This document shows positions 45,385-55,572 of a stretch of 64,000 nt of DNA, in pieces; position 1 is the first letter of the stretch, and each line of letters begins with the position of its first letter. The translations under genes and the position numbers were made by a program. The notes under the pieces are model-generated. The model did not search any database, was not told where the DNA came from, and saw nothing but the letters and a program-made list of their open reading frames with translations. This DNA is from Olsenella_K sp050953285 (GTDB lineage: Bacteria; Actinomycetota; Coriobacteriia; Coriobacteriales; Atopobiaceae), in contig JBMNMK010000002.1 of NCBI GenBank assembly GCA_050953285.1, positions 186,001-250,000 of the forward strand. Reading direction: 5' to 3'.

Positions 45385-48300
45385 CAGTCTTCGCCTCCAC
45401 AGTGCTCGCAACCGCAGCCGTGGTCGTCGCAATCACAACCGCACTCGTCGTTGCAACCACAACCGCACTCGCAATCGTTGGCGTCGCCGTCGTCGCAACC
45501 ACAGCCACAGCCACACGCGCTATCAAAGTCGCCGCGTGCCTGCTCCGGAGCCATGAGATCGCTCACGGCAAGATCCATGTCAGAGGACGCCACAATGTCA
45601 TGAGCGCCAAAGACGCAGACAGAAGCGTGAGCCGCAAGCTCCTCAAAGCTGGCTTGGAGCGCCTTGATCTTCTCGCCGTCTGCCGCCAGGCTCTGAGCGC
45701 GAATCTTGCGCTCTCCAATCTTTGGGCTTGCGCGCAAAGTAGGCGTAGTTTTGCCTGCGTGCCAGCTGGGCGGGCTTGATGGGCGTATCCAAAGACGCCA
45801 CGGTAGAGATGATGTAGCCCTCCAGCTCAGCAGGAGTTGGCTGCCAGTTGGCAAGCCACGTTGCCGTCTTGTTGTAGCGTGCAAGCGTGGCATCCAGCGC
45901 AGGATCTCGGTAAGAATAGAAGCTTCTGAGCCCCTCCGGAGAGCGCCTAAAGCCCACGCCGTATGCGCCGCCTTTGACGCGTACTTCGTTCCACAGATAG
46001 TCCAGTGTGATGGCTTTAGATGCCACGAGCCAGGTACCCATATCGTGGGTATCGGTGTCGTGGCGGGCACAGCCTTCTGCCACAAAGGCCACGTGAGCAG
46101 GGATAATGAACGCTTCATTGCGCGGACGGGGCACAGGAAGCACCAAGTTTTTGGCAAGTTGCGTAGCAGGCAGGCCAAGGTCTCCTGCCGCGTCCCAGTA
46201 CCGCGCACGATCCTCCGCCGTGCCCGTAAAGCTCACGGTGGTGCCGCTTTGGACAAAAATGCGACGGCTGACATCGCTCAGCCTATCCACCACATAGTCT
46301 TTGAGCTCGTCAAAGTTTGCCAAGAGCTTCTTCAAGAAACGGTAGTATTCCACGCCGCCCAACTGCTCTGACACGCAGGCGGCGGGCGAGAAGTACGAGT
46401 CAAGTCGTGATACGGCAGCGGCGGAGCCAGCGTTGACATAGCTCTGCTCCAGAAGGATGCGCTTTTGCTGCAAGATGTCACGGATACGGTCTACGCTGCT
46501 GCCAAATTGCGTGCTTGACCAAATCTCACGCGGCAGCCGCGCCAGGTAGTCCATGTTTTGGCTGAGTGCGCCACACGAGACCACAAACAGCGGCACGCAG
46601 CCATCAAGATCATCTGCAGGCGTAATGGACTCTGTGTAAAACGAGATAAAGCCCAGGTAGCGCTCTGTCAGCATGTCAAGCTCATTGGCGCTGTGCTCTT
46701 CTGTGTCCAGCTTGCCCAATACGTCAGCAAGAACACTTGCCCACACCAGCTCCTCATAGCCCAGATTCTCCAGGGAGAAGTAGTGGTGCACATAGGAGAT
46801 GTGGTGGCAGTCAAGCTCGTGCGCAATGCAGGGCAGCGGCGCCTCAACTTCCAAAAGGGGAGGCTCTTGAGGTGCAGGACCAATGTCTTTGAGGCTTAGC
46901 TGCGGCAAGCTGGCCAGCGCCTCAGGGCTATCCGGAGCTTCCTGTTCTTCTCGCAAGGCACGTACCTCAGCAATCACCGCCTCCAGCTCGTCTGTTGACA
47001 TGGCAGCTTTGCGGGAAAGAAGCTCTTCTGTCTCACGGGCAGATCCCTGGTCGGTGGGCTTGAGCTCAACCTCTGCGCAGTGGTTGGAGTGGCAGATGAT
47101 ATCATCTAGCAGCTGCTCAAAGAGTCCCTGGTCAACGCCCTGTTTGAGCGTGGTCAGCGCATCTTCATACAGCAGGTAATCCACGGGGTGAGCATCGTCA
47201 TACAGCCAGCTTGAAAGCGCGCGGATGGAAAGAGCCACGCCATCAGAATACGTGCCCCAATCGCCCTCGCGCAGGTTGAACTCCATCTGTGCAAGCGATG
47301 CCAAGAGCCGCTTGCGGTCGATCTTGTTGGCCACCAGATCTGCGCATGTCTTTTCTACGAGCTCCTTGAAGCGTGTAGCTGCGCCTGCATGGGCACCTTT
47401 CAGCTGGAAGATGATGCGCGGTTGCAGCTCGCCATCTGCCAGATACGCTCCCAGATCATCTCCTATGCCAGCGTCTAAGACAGCGCGCTTGAGCGGCGCT
47501 TCATTGGAGCCTGCCAAGGCATCCAAAAGGACATCTGCTGCCATGATCTTTGTGCGATCAAGCGCGGTGCCAATCACATACGCCAAACCTACCTGCGCAT
47601 TCTCTGGTGCCGTCGCCATCTCTTTGACCACAGGTGCTGCCACCTGGGGCTCTTGCAGCGCAAGCGCATTTGGTGCACCCGCATCTCTTTTCTCGGCCTT
47701 GCAGAAGCGCTTATCAATAAAGGCCAGCTCACGCTCTATATCCATGTCTCCGTAGAGGATGGTGTAGGAGTTTTTAAGCTGGTAGTGGCGCGCGTGGTTG
47801 TCAAGAAATGCCTCGTAGGTGAGCTGCGGAATGTCTGCAGGATCTCCGCCAGAGACAAAGCGATACGCCGTATCGGGGAAAAGCTGGTTGTCAAGCGCGT
47901 CAATGAGCACGGTGTCCGGATCAGACAGTGCCCCTTTCATCTCATTGAACACTACGCCGTTATAGACGAGCCGAGAATCCGCCTCAGGTGTCTGAGCAGG
48001 TGCTCCATCGGCGTCAACCAGCTCAAGGTGCCAGCCTTCCTGCTCAAAGATGCGCCGGCGCGTGTAGATAGCGGGGTGCAGCACCGCATCCAGGTAGACA
48101 TCCATGAGGTTTTCCAGATCCTGCGTATTGGTAGATGCCACGGGATACATGGTCTTATCGGAAAAGGTCATAGCATTCAAGAAGGTCTGCATGCTGGTCT
48201 TGAGCAGGTTCACAAAGGGCTCTTTGACCGGAAAACGATCCGACCCACACAGCACCGAATGCTCCAAAATGTGGAAGGTACCCGTGGAATCGTTAGGCGG

Positions 48301-48498
48301 CGTCTTAAAGGAGATGGAGAAGCTCTTGTTGGTATCGGCGCACGCCAGCCACATCAGCCGCGCGCCGGTGGCCTCATGCTTAAACACATAGGCATAGCCC
48401 GAAAGCTCCTTGAGCTCAATGACCTGCGTCACCACAAATCCGTGATGAGAAGAGCCGTTGGTCAGCGTGTCCACCGGGCGCGTGAAATCACCGGACAT
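45384..48498 (-). CDS. M16C metalloprotease (presequence-protease-like) with Cys-rich C-terminal tail
   Basis: Zinc protease of about 1037 residues in the falcilysin/PreP/Cym1 branch. The inverted zinc motif HILEH is in TGTFHILEHSVLCGS, the third ligand region in VVFNEMKGALSDPDTV, and the halves are joined by a helical linker. There is no signal peptide, so a cytoplasmic peptide-degrading role is likely. The displayed frame stops at 45643, but one extra A in the run at 45721-45723 explains this. Repaired, the domain continues KIGERKIRAQSLAADGEK and ends in a tail with 14 cysteines among Asp and Gly (for example CECGCGCNDECGCDC). GGAGG precedes ATG 48498. First gene of the dehydratase operon. 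Confidence 0.82.
45387..45521 (-). other. Cys/Asp-rich tail of the M16 protease, putative metal-binding
   Basis: About 45 codons with 14 Cys, many Asp and two His, in CxC spacing. The frame depends on the +1 repair at 45721. The underlying DNA is a degenerate GCA/CAA-type short repeat. Confidence 0.6.
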
Positions 48499-48572
48499 AA
48501 AAACCTCCTGGTGCAGAGCTATGGTATGAATTCATGAGCATATACGTAACTAAGGCACATAGTTTAGCACTC

Positions 48573-48618
48573 AAAAAACCGACTCCACAGAGCCGCTTTG
48601 GCCTCGTGAAGTCGGTTT
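48573..48618 (-). terminator. Terminator after the coiled-coil/lysozyme-like gene
   Basis: On the minus strand AAACCGACTTCAC pairs with GTGGAGTCGGTTT and is followed by a T-run. It lies in the 180-base gap before the M16 gene, which also contains two copies of GGCGAGAA (48652, 48667). Confidence 0.75.
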
Positions 48619-48678
48619 CACATCTATCCGTTTACGCGCGCTACGCTGGCGGGCGAGAAGCGCTTGGGCGAGAAGCGC

Positions 48679-49843
48679 CTAGATCTTGTTCATCTCTGCC
48701 AAAACGCTGGCGTACCACTGTGATGCCGTAGGCGGGCAGTACTTGCGTGCCACTGCCATAGTGAGCGTCGATCCATAGCCAGAAGCAAAGCCGCGCACGT
48801 GCGCATAGATTGCTTCGTCCCAGTTTGACCAGCTGCTGCTGCCCCAGCCCCATGCGTTATGCGGTCTGAAGCAATAGCGGCCTTTGGTGCTCTCAACAGC
48901 GGAGATAGCAGGAGAGATCCTGGGATCAACACCGTATTGTGCAGCGGCTGCAGCAAACGTGGCGCCCTGTCCTGCCAGAGGAGATCCGTCCAGGTAGGCA
49001 TCAATGCGTGTCGCCCAAGAATCCTGCTCGGTTTCGGTGGTGTTGTCCGTGATAGGCGTCGTGTCTGCGCTGGGGGTCGTCGGCACCTCAACGGTTGCGG
49101 TGTTGCCGGAGCTCGTGGTGAAGGTTGCCTCACTCTTGCTGGTATCCCTCACCAGATGCGGCTTCTTCCTGGCTTTGCGCCACTGCCTCTGCCGCTTCTT
49201 TGATGGCAGCCTCACGCTCTGCCTGCTCTTCTTGCGCTATGCGCTCGGCTTCTGCCTGGATAGAGGCCTGTGCTGAGCGAACCTCACTCAAGGCACTCTG
49301 CGCCTCCTGCGCGCGCTTCTCGGCCTCACTCTTTTGGCTCACCAACTCTGCCTGCTTTTGCTCAAGATCATCCATCATCTGGGCAAGCTCAGTGATCTGC
49401 TCGGTATTGCGGGCATGGATGGAATCAATGTAAGTGAGTGTGGAGATGAAGTCGTTGAAGTTCTCAGAGGAGATGACCAGGTCAATGAGGCCGGGCGTGT
49501 CCTGCTGGATCTTGTAGAGCGTGCGTATGGACTCAGCAGCCTTGGCGCGCTTCTCCGGCAGCTTTGCCTGAAGATCGGCAATGTCTTGCTCGTTCTGGTC
49601 AATCGTCTCTTGAATGGAAGCCACGCTCGCTGCGGCATCATTGTAGGTAGACGAGGCCTCCTGGAGCTTTTGCGTAAGGCTTGCCGCCTGCTGATTGAGC
49701 TCATCAGACGTCTCTGCAAGAGCAATTGAGGAGATGGAACCTGCACTGAGTGCCATACAGAGAAGGGCAGCACACCCGTATCTCACAACAGGGTTGAGCG
49801 GCTTCAACACTTCTTTTCTCGCACGAATCTTGCGTTGGTTCAT
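48679..49843 (-). CDS. Secreted coiled-coil protein with C-terminal lysozyme-like domain (one frameshift)
   Basis: Predicted peptidoglycan-associated protein of about 388 residues. A basic N-terminus and signal peptide (YGCAALLCMALSAGSISSIA, cleavage near ALA-ETS) precede a long coiled coil (about 45-225: LNQQAASLTQKLQEASSTYN, AELVSQKSEAEKRAQEAQSA) of CwlO/PcsB type. A Thr/Ser linker leads to a lysozyme-like domain (QYGVDPRISPAISAVESTKG, CFRPHNAWGWGSSSW) of about 100 residues. The frame breaks at the CCC run 49146-49148. Removing one base joins EEAASGE to DTSKSEATF and restores the usual layout, so this is treated as one gene with a probable consensus error. GGAGG precedes ATG 49843. Role: septal or lateral wall hydrolysis (inference). 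Confidence 0.75.
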
Positions 49844-49881
49844 AGAACCTCCGTAGTGCTCGGCTTGACCCCTCACACATG

Positions 49882-49953
49882 AGGGCGCTGCCGGAACCTA
49901 AACCGACAACGCCCTATTTTAATATAAGTGGGGACATTTCTAAAAATCCCCAC
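49882..49953 (-). terminator. Two hairpins between the universal stress gene and the coiled-coil gene
   Basis: GTGGGGA / TCCCCAC (49928-49953), followed on the minus strand by TTATATTAAAAT, and AGGGCG...CGCCCT (49882-49915). The first probably terminates the usp transcript. Confidence 0.6.
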
Positions 49954-50004
49954 GTCATCTATGCCATTCGCGCCAGATAGGCGGCGTGATTGCTGCGATG
50001 AGTG

Positions 50005-50472
50005 TTACTTGATCACCAACGTGTCACATTTTGAGCTGCGAACCAGATAGGTGGAGATGGAGCCTAAAAGCGCGTAGGAGATGGAGGAGAGTCCCCGCGC
50101 GCCGCAAATGATAAGGTCTGGCTCTATCACATCAAGCATTTCTTCTTTGAGAGTCTCTCGGATTCTGCCATACTTTACGAGCACCTCAACGCCCTGGATA
50201 CCCTCTAAGCTTTCCGCGCGCTCGACGGCCGGCGCAATGCGCTCTCTAAAAGCGCGTTCACTCTGGGCAAATGTCTCTTGGGTGACGGCCTCTGTTGGCT
50301 CTATGCATGAAGCATCTATCACGTGGCCAATAAAGAGCATGGCATGGTTGTTGGCTGCTGCGATGATGGCACGGTCGAGGACATGCCCCTGCTGGTCAGA
50401 CGAATCAAGCGAGACAAAAATCTTGTTGTAGCCAAGCTCTTGTGTACTCTGGCTGCCTTGTGACTCTACCAT
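50005..50472 (-). CDS. Universal stress protein (UspA family)
   Basis: Cytoplasmic protein of 155 residues with one Usp domain. KIFVSLDSSDQQGHVLDRAI opens the fold, and GARGLSSISYALLGSISTYL is the ATP-type signature G-x2-G-x9-G(S/T), followed by CDTLVIK. Such proteins bind ATP or AMP and are induced on starvation or stress. The frame is open upstream to 50778, but ATG 50472 has AGGAG 7 bases before it and the upstream part is antisense to uppP. It is transcribed divergently from uppP. Confidence 0.9.
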   Translation of the reverse strand: MVESQGSQSTQELGYNKIFVSLDSSDQQGHVLDRAIIAAANNHAMLFIGHVIDASCIEPTEAVTQETFAQSERAFRERIAPAVERAESLEGIQGVEVLVKYGRIRETLKEEMLDVIEPDLIICGARGLSSISYALLGSISTYLVRSSKCDTLVIK

Positions 50473-50677
50473 GTGCTGCTCCTTTCGGTGGCGTGTGTTT
50501 TTGAGTGTAGCAGCCATTGTGTCAGCAGATGCGGCATCTTTGCCGCCGGCGCTCATGGTTTGTAATGTGGCGGTAAGGTCTTGCTGTGTACCTCTTCTGG
50601 TTTTGTGAGGTTTTGTCAGAGGCGCGCACAAAGGTAGAAGATAAGCACATGAAACAGCAGGTGCAATGGAGGATATT

Positions 50678-51619
50678 GTGGATCTATTTGAGCTCTTAAA
50701 GGCAGTTATCTTTGGCGTGGTAGAAGGTATTACCGAGTGGCTTCCTATCTCTTCAACAGGCCACATGTTGCTGCTCAATCAATTCTTGACACTCAATGTT
50801 TCAGAGGATTTCTGGAACATGTTTTTGGTCGTGATTCAGCTGGGCGCGATCCTTGCCGTGATCGTGATGTTTTTTGGCAAGCTCAACCCCTTCTCGGGCG
50901 CAAAGTCGTCTCAAGAAAAGCGCGCCACCTGGGCTTTGTGGGGAAAGATCATCCTGGCCTGCATCCCTGCAGCCGTCATTGGTCTGCCGCTCGACAATTG
51001 GATGGAGGAGCATCTGGGTAGCCCCTTTGTGATTGCATCTGCCCTCATTGCCTACGGCGTGATTTTCATTGTGATAGAGCGCGTCCGCGCTGGGCGAGCA
51101 CAACAACTCATAGCACGCGGTGCCCATTTTACGGCCTCGTCAGCGCGCGAGGGTGCGCCGGCAGATGCGCCGAGCGCGCATGTCAGCGCCACTGAGCTTG
51201 CGGACAGCATGGCCACCGTGCGCGATATTGATGACTTAGGGCTTGGCCGCGCGCTGGGGATTGGCGTCTTTCAGGTGCTCTCCATGGTGCCTGGTACTTC
51301 TCGCTCAGGATCTACCATCATAGGTGGGCTGCTTTTGGGCTGCTCAAGGCCTGTGGCTTCTGAATTTACGTTCTATCTGGCCATCCCGGTCATGTTTGGC
51401 GCAAGCGCCCTCAGGCTGGTGAAATACTTGGTCGCAGGCAATGTCCCCACAACCCAAGAGACGGCAACGCTTCTGGTGGGATGTGTGGTTGCGTTTTTGG
51501 TCTCTCTGGCGGCAATCAAATTCCTGATGGGCTTTGTGCGCAAGCACAGCTTTGAGCCCTTTGGGTGGTACCGCATCGTGCTGGGCGCCTGCGTGCTTAC
51601 CTACTTCTTGCTCAACTAG
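50678..51619 (+). CDS. uppP: Undecaprenyl-diphosphate phosphatase
   Basis: Integral membrane enzyme (BacA/UppP) that converts undecaprenyl diphosphate to the monophosphate, recycling the lipid carrier of wall and glycan synthesis; it can confer bacitracin tolerance. Family motifs are complete: VVEGITEWLPISSTGHM and MVPGTSRSGSTIIGGLLLG, with the FYLAIPVMFGAS segment. A hydrophilic insertion of about 55 residues (ARGAHFTASSAREGAPADAP) between helices is longer than in Escherichia coli. GTG 50678 is preferred over ATG 50666 because GGAGG stands 5 bases before it and it matches the family N-terminus. Confidence 0.93.
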   Translation: MDLFELLKAVIFGVVEGITEWLPISSTGHMLLLNQFLTLNVSEDFWNMFLVVIQLGAILAVIVMFFGKLNPFSGAKSSQEKRATWALWGKIILACIPAAVIGLPLDNWMEEHLGSPFVIASALIAYGVIFIVIERVRAGRAQQLIARGAHFTASSAREGAPADAPSAHVSATELADSMATVRDIDDLGLGRALGIGVFQVLSMVPGTSRSGSTIIGGLLLGCSRPVASEFTFYLAIPVMFGASALRLVKYLVAGNVPTTQETATLLVGCVVAFLVSLAAIKFLMGFVRKHSFEPFGWYRIVLGACVLTYFLLN

Positions 51620-51778
51620 CGTGCTCGTGGGTGGTGCCACGCCGCGTGGCAATTCATACTCATCAGTCAACGATTTGCCCTGACGTGCGCAAGGCGTTAA
51701 TATACTTGCGTCGATAAGAGTCGTGACCTGCGGTATTTACAGAAAGCTGCAGGGTAGCTTAACCATGAGGGGACCTTT

Positions 51779-53044
51779 GTGCCAGGAGGGATGTTACGCA
51801 TAGAAGCACCTCGGCAAAATGTGCACCGTCCCAAGAAGGCATCGGAGCACCGTAACGATGAGGCGCCTCATCGCCGCTACGTCGTTGGTTTTCTCGCCTT
51901 TGAAGCCATCCTCTGTATTCAATCGGTGCGCGGACTTCTTGCTGGCAACCATACACAAAGCTACTTTTTGCTGGCATGTGCAGCTGTTCTTGTGCTGGTG
52001 GCCTTTGTGGTAGGGCGCGTCTTCATGAGTACAGTCATTCACTCTTCGGGCAAAGCGCACCTCAGCGCGTCGGAGAAAAAGGCGCTGCATGCAGATCCGG
52101 GTGGCGCGCTGGCCCAGCAGGCAGAGCGCGTGCTGCGCTATGGTACGCATCTGGGCCGACCCGCGCAGGAGCAGCGTGGAGCCAAGCTGGAACATGCCGG
52201 AGATGAAGAGACCTTAAAGCTCATAGAGACCGCGCGTGTCCAGGAACTTGGCCAGACATCTGAGTGGTTAGAGGGTATTGTCGCCCCACGCATAGAGACC
52301 ATCACGGCGCAAGACCAGGCAATTCTGACGGCGCATGTCTTTGAGTGCGCGCTGGACAGTAACCGTTGGGCGGTTTTGGTGCATGGCTACGGTGGATCGT
52401 GGACAGATACCATGCTCTACGCGCGCCATTATGCGTCCTATGGCTTTAACCTGCTGATTCCAGAGATGCGCGCGCATGGAGCATCCGGCGGTTCGCGCCC
52501 GGGTCTGGGATGGCTGGACAGAACGGACCTGGTGGATTGGTGCCGCTGGATTGCTACCTTTGAAGATGAAGGTGCACGCATTGTGCTGCATGGCCAGGGT
52601 TTGGGCGCCACGGCGGTGTGTGTGGCAGCAAGCGAGAAGACCCTGCCCTCCGGCGTCGTTGCGTGCGTAGCGGATTCTCCTTACAGCGACGCGTGGAATG
52701 CTTCGGCGCGTATCCTGCGTACGCGCGGTTTGCCGCCGCACCCCGTGTTAGATGTCATCCGCGTGATCTTCAAGATCTTACCGGGTGGCTTTGATCTCAC
52801 CCGGGCATCGGCGCGTGATGCGGTGGTGCACGCCCAGGTGCCGCTTTTGCTCTTTGCGGGCGAGCGTGACTGCTACGCCCTGCCGCACCTGGTGAAATCC
52901 ATCTATGACAGCGCTTCGGGTGGCGCCGCTCAAGACAACAAGCGGCTCAGAATGTTTCCGCGTGCAGGGCATGTGGAGGCGGCTCTGGTGGATCCTCAGA
53001 CCTACTACCATGAGCTGATGGATTTTCTCAAGATGCGCCTTTAG
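51779..53044 (+). CDS. Membrane-anchored alpha/beta-hydrolase-fold protein lacking the nucleophile serine
   Basis: Protein of 421 residues. Two N-terminal membrane helices (about 34-50 and 60-83) precede a charged linker and an alpha/beta-hydrolase domain of the YqkD/FrsA-like type (WAVLVHGYGGSWTDTMLYAR, MRAHGASGGSRPGLGWLDR). The nucleophile elbow normally reads HG-x-S-x-G; here it is HGQGLGA (271-277), with glycine at the serine position. The acid segment LFAGERDCYALP and the histidine AGHVEAAL are retained. Catalysis by the usual mechanism is therefore doubtful. GTG 51779 follows GAGGGG at good spacing; ATG 51791 is the alternative. It lies between uppP and pcrA. Confidence 0.75.
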   Translation: MPGGMLRIEAPRQNVHRPKKASEHRNDEAPHRRYVVGFLAFEAILCIQSVRGLLAGNHTQSYFLLACAAVLVLVAFVVGRVFMSTVIHSSGKAHLSASEKKALHADPGGALAQQAERVLRYGTHLGRPAQEQRGAKLEHAGDEETLKLIETARVQELGQTSEWLEGIVAPRIETITAQDQAILTAHVFECALDSNRWAVLVHGYGGSWTDTMLYARHYASYGFNLLIPEMRAHGASGGSRPGLGWLDRTDLVDWCRWIATFEDEGARIVLHGQGLGATAVCVAASEKTLPSGVVACVADSPYSDAWNASARILRTRGLPPHPVLDVIRVIFKILPGGFDLTRASARDAVVHAQVPLLLFAGERDCYALPHLVKSIYDSASGGAAQDNKRLRMFPRAGHVEAALVDPQTYYHELMDFLKMRL

Positions 53045-53133
53045 TTCTTTCGCTGTCCCACAAGGGTCGTACACTCAATAAGACTAGATGACGAGATGAC
53101 GAGCCAGATGTCTGGCATACAGGTGGGGGGATT

Positions 53134-55569
53134 ATGGCCCAGTTCTTTGATCAGGCCACGTTTGATGTGCAAAAAGTGGATATAGAGAGCCTCAATCCAG
53201 CGCAGAGAGAGGCGGTTTTGTGTACCAGAGGACCTCTTCTGGTGCTGGCAGGTGCTGGTTCTGGCAAGACGCGCGTGCTGACGTATCGCATTGCGCATCT
53301 TGTGCAGGATGAGGATGTGCGCCCGTGGCAGATCTTGGCAATCACGTTTACCAACAAGGCTGCAGCCGAGATGCGTGAGCGTCTCTCCCAGCTGGTGAGC
53401 TCCACGCGCGGCATGTGGATCTGCACCTTCCATGCCATGTGCGTGCGCATGCTGAGAGAAGATGCGGATAGGCTGGGGTATAAGCAGGACTTTTCCATTT
53501 ACGACGACGACGATTCAAAGCGTCTGGTGCGCCAGATCATGCAAGATCTCAACATTGACGCCAAGAAATTCCCGCTGCCGGCCATCCGCTCGCGCATCTC
53601 TGCGGCAAAAAATGCCCTCATCATGCCCGATGACATGGACGCGCAGGCAAACACCCCCATCGACCAGGTGGCAGCACGTGTCTACCACGAGCTCTCCCGC
53701 CGCCTTGAGCGCGCAAACGCTATGGACTTTGATGATCTTCTCGTTAAAGCCTATGAGCTCTTGCAGAAGAATCCCGACGTGCTGGCCTCATACCAGGAGC
53801 GCTTTATCCAGATCTCGGTGGACGAGTATCAAGACACCAATGCTGTCCAGTACGCTATCACCAATCTGTTGGCGTCCCGCTACAAAAACCTCATGGTGGT
53901 GGGTGATGATGACCAGTCCATCTACTCGTGGCGCGGTGCGGACATACGCAACATCCTGTCGTTCCAAAAGGACTATCCCGAAGCTCACGTGGTGAAGCTC
54001 GAGGAGAATTACCGCAGCTATGGACATATATTGAACGCGGCAAATGCCGTGGTTTCTCACAATGCGCGCCGTTCGGCCAAGCACCTGTTTACCTCGCGTG
54101 GAGAGGGCGAGAAGATCAAGATTTTCCAAGCCGCTGACGAGCGGGACGAAGGCCGCTGGATCGGGGCGGAGATTGAGAAATTGCATGATGCATCGCGCAG
54201 CTACGACGACATTGCAGTGTTCTACCGCACCAACGCCCAGTCCCGCATCCTTGAAGACATGTTCTTGCGGGCGGGCGTGCCCTACAAGCTAGTGGGTGCC
54301 ACGCGCTTCTTTGACCGTGCAGAGATTCGTGATGTGATGGCCTATCTCAAGGTTGTGGTGAACCCCGACGATGATGTGGCGGCTCAGCGCATCATCAACA
54401 CGCCGCGCCGGGGCATAGGTACCACCAGCGTGAACAAGATTTCTGCGTACGCACAGAGCAACAACCTGTCGTTTTTCTCGGCTGCTGAAGCCTGCGTGAT
54501 GGAGTCGGGCTTGCTTTCGGCAAAGGTCAGAAGCTCGCTGGCGCAGTGGACCGGCATCATTGAGCGCGCGCGACACTTTGAGGGAGACCTGTCAGAGGTG
54601 GTCAAGGCCATCATTGATGCCACGGGCATTGTCCAAGCTCTTGAGGCGGAGCAGAGCGAAGAGGCGGACGGGCGCATTGAGAACATCCGAGAGTTCTTGA
54701 GTGTGGCTCAGGAATTTGATGAGACGCATGAGAACGTGGCGGAGACGCTGGAGAGCTTGCGGCAGCTGCGTGAGGCAGGCGCCTTGGATGTGGATGAGCG
54801 TGCGGCGGCGAGCCCTTCTGCGCCGGCAACTTTGCCCGAGCGCGTGCAGGCGCTCAGGCCTGAGGTGGCACAGGAGAAGTTGCCTGCGCTTATGGAGTGG
54901 ATTGCGCTCCGCTCTGACTTGGACAATCTGGCAAAAGAGACCCATGCGGTGACCATGATGACCATACACTCCGCCAAGGGTCTGGAGTTTCCCGTGGTCT
55001 TTGTGGCCGGCATGGAGGAGGGCATCTTCCCGCATGCCGCCAATGATATGGAGCCGGGGCGCCTAGAGGAGGAGCGCCGGCTGGCATATGTGGCTATCAC
55101 GCGTGCAGAGGAGCGGCTCTATCTGACCTATGCGGCCACGCGACGCATGTATGGCCAGGTACAGGCCTATCCGCGCAGTCGCTTTGTGAATGAGATCCCC
55201 GAGTCAGACACAGAAACCATAGGCGTCGGCTCCTCAGGCTTTAGCGGCGTGGGCTGGGAAAAGCGCGGAGACAGGCGCGGCACGTTTGGCTCGGGCAGAG
55301 GTGCCGATGTCTACGGCGGCCACGTCTTTGGCACACGTACTCGCTCAACGGGGGGCTCACCTGCATCCATGCGTACAGAGGCACCTATTGCGCGAGAAAC
55401 CCCTGCAAACAGAGACACCTTTGCCGCTGGTGACCAGATCTCTCACAAGACCTTCGGTCCTGGTGTGGTGCTCTCGGTCTCAGGGGATGTGATCGAGGTC
55501 CAGTTCACCCGCACCGGCAAGCGCAAAAAGCTCATGGCCGGCTTTGCTCCCATTGTGAAGGTGGGCTAG
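53134..55569 (+). CDS. pcrA: ATP-dependent DNA helicase PcrA/UvrD
   Basis: Superfamily 1A 3'-5' helicase of 811 residues for nucleotide-excision and mismatch repair and for clearing replication or transcription conflicts. Walker A is AGAGSGKTRVLTYR, motif Ia ITFTNKAAAEMRERL, motif II VDEYQDTN, motif III GDDDQSIYSWRGAD, motif IV EENYRSYGHILNAAN, and motifs V/VI MTIHSAKGLEFPVV and VAITRAEERLYLTYA. The C-terminus has the PcrA-type beta domain (ISHKTFGPGVVLSVSGDVIE) linked to RNA polymerase binding in relatives. A long G-run precedes ATG 53134. The MscS gene follows after three bases, in the same transcript. Confidence 0.95.
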   Translation: MAQFFDQATFDVQKVDIESLNPAQREAVLCTRGPLLVLAGAGSGKTRVLTYRIAHLVQDEDVRPWQILAITFTNKAAAEMRERLSQLVSSTRGMWICTFHAMCVRMLREDADRLGYKQDFSIYDDDDSKRLVRQIMQDLNIDAKKFPLPAIRSRISAAKNALIMPDDMDAQANTPIDQVAARVYHELSRRLERANAMDFDDLLVKAYELLQKNPDVLASYQERFIQISVDEYQDTNAVQYAITNLLASRYKNLMVVGDDDQSIYSWRGADIRNILSFQKDYPEAHVVKLEENYRSYGHILNAANAVVSHNARRSAKHLFTSRGEGEKIKIFQAADERDEGRWIGAEIEKLHDASRSYDDIAVFYRTNAQSRILEDMFLRAGVPYKLVGATRFFDRAEIRDVMAYLKVVVNPDDDVAAQRIINTPRRGIGTTSVNKISAYAQSNNLSFFSAAEACVMESGLLSAKVRSSLAQWTGIIERARHFEGDLSEVVKAIIDATGIVQALEAEQSEEADGRIENIREFLSVAQEFDETHENVAETLESLRQLREAGALDVDERAAASPSAPATLPERVQALRPEVAQEKLPALMEWIALRSDLDNLAKETHAVTMMTIHSAKGLEFPVVFVAGMEEGIFPHAANDMEPGRLEEERRLAYVAITRAEERLYLTYAATRRMYGQVQAYPRSRFVNEIPESDTETIGVGSSGFSGVGWEKRGDRRGTFGSGRGADVYGGHVFGTRTRSTGGSPASMRTEAPIARETPANRDTFAAGDQISHKTFGPGVVLSVSGDVIEVQFTRTGKRKKLMAGFAPIVKVG

Positions 55570-55572
55570 GAG

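Noticed and set aside
45384..45526. Extended start of the HgdB-like A frame (Ala/Val/Thr-rich, beginning at 45526)
   Set aside because: This stretch is the Cys-rich tail of the M16 gene read in another frame; a start overlapping the M16 stop at 45384 is more plausible.
50473..50778. N-terminal extension of the universal stress protein frame
   Set aside because: It has no Usp similarity, lies antisense to the uppP start, and ATG 50472 has a good ribosome binding site and the correct family length.
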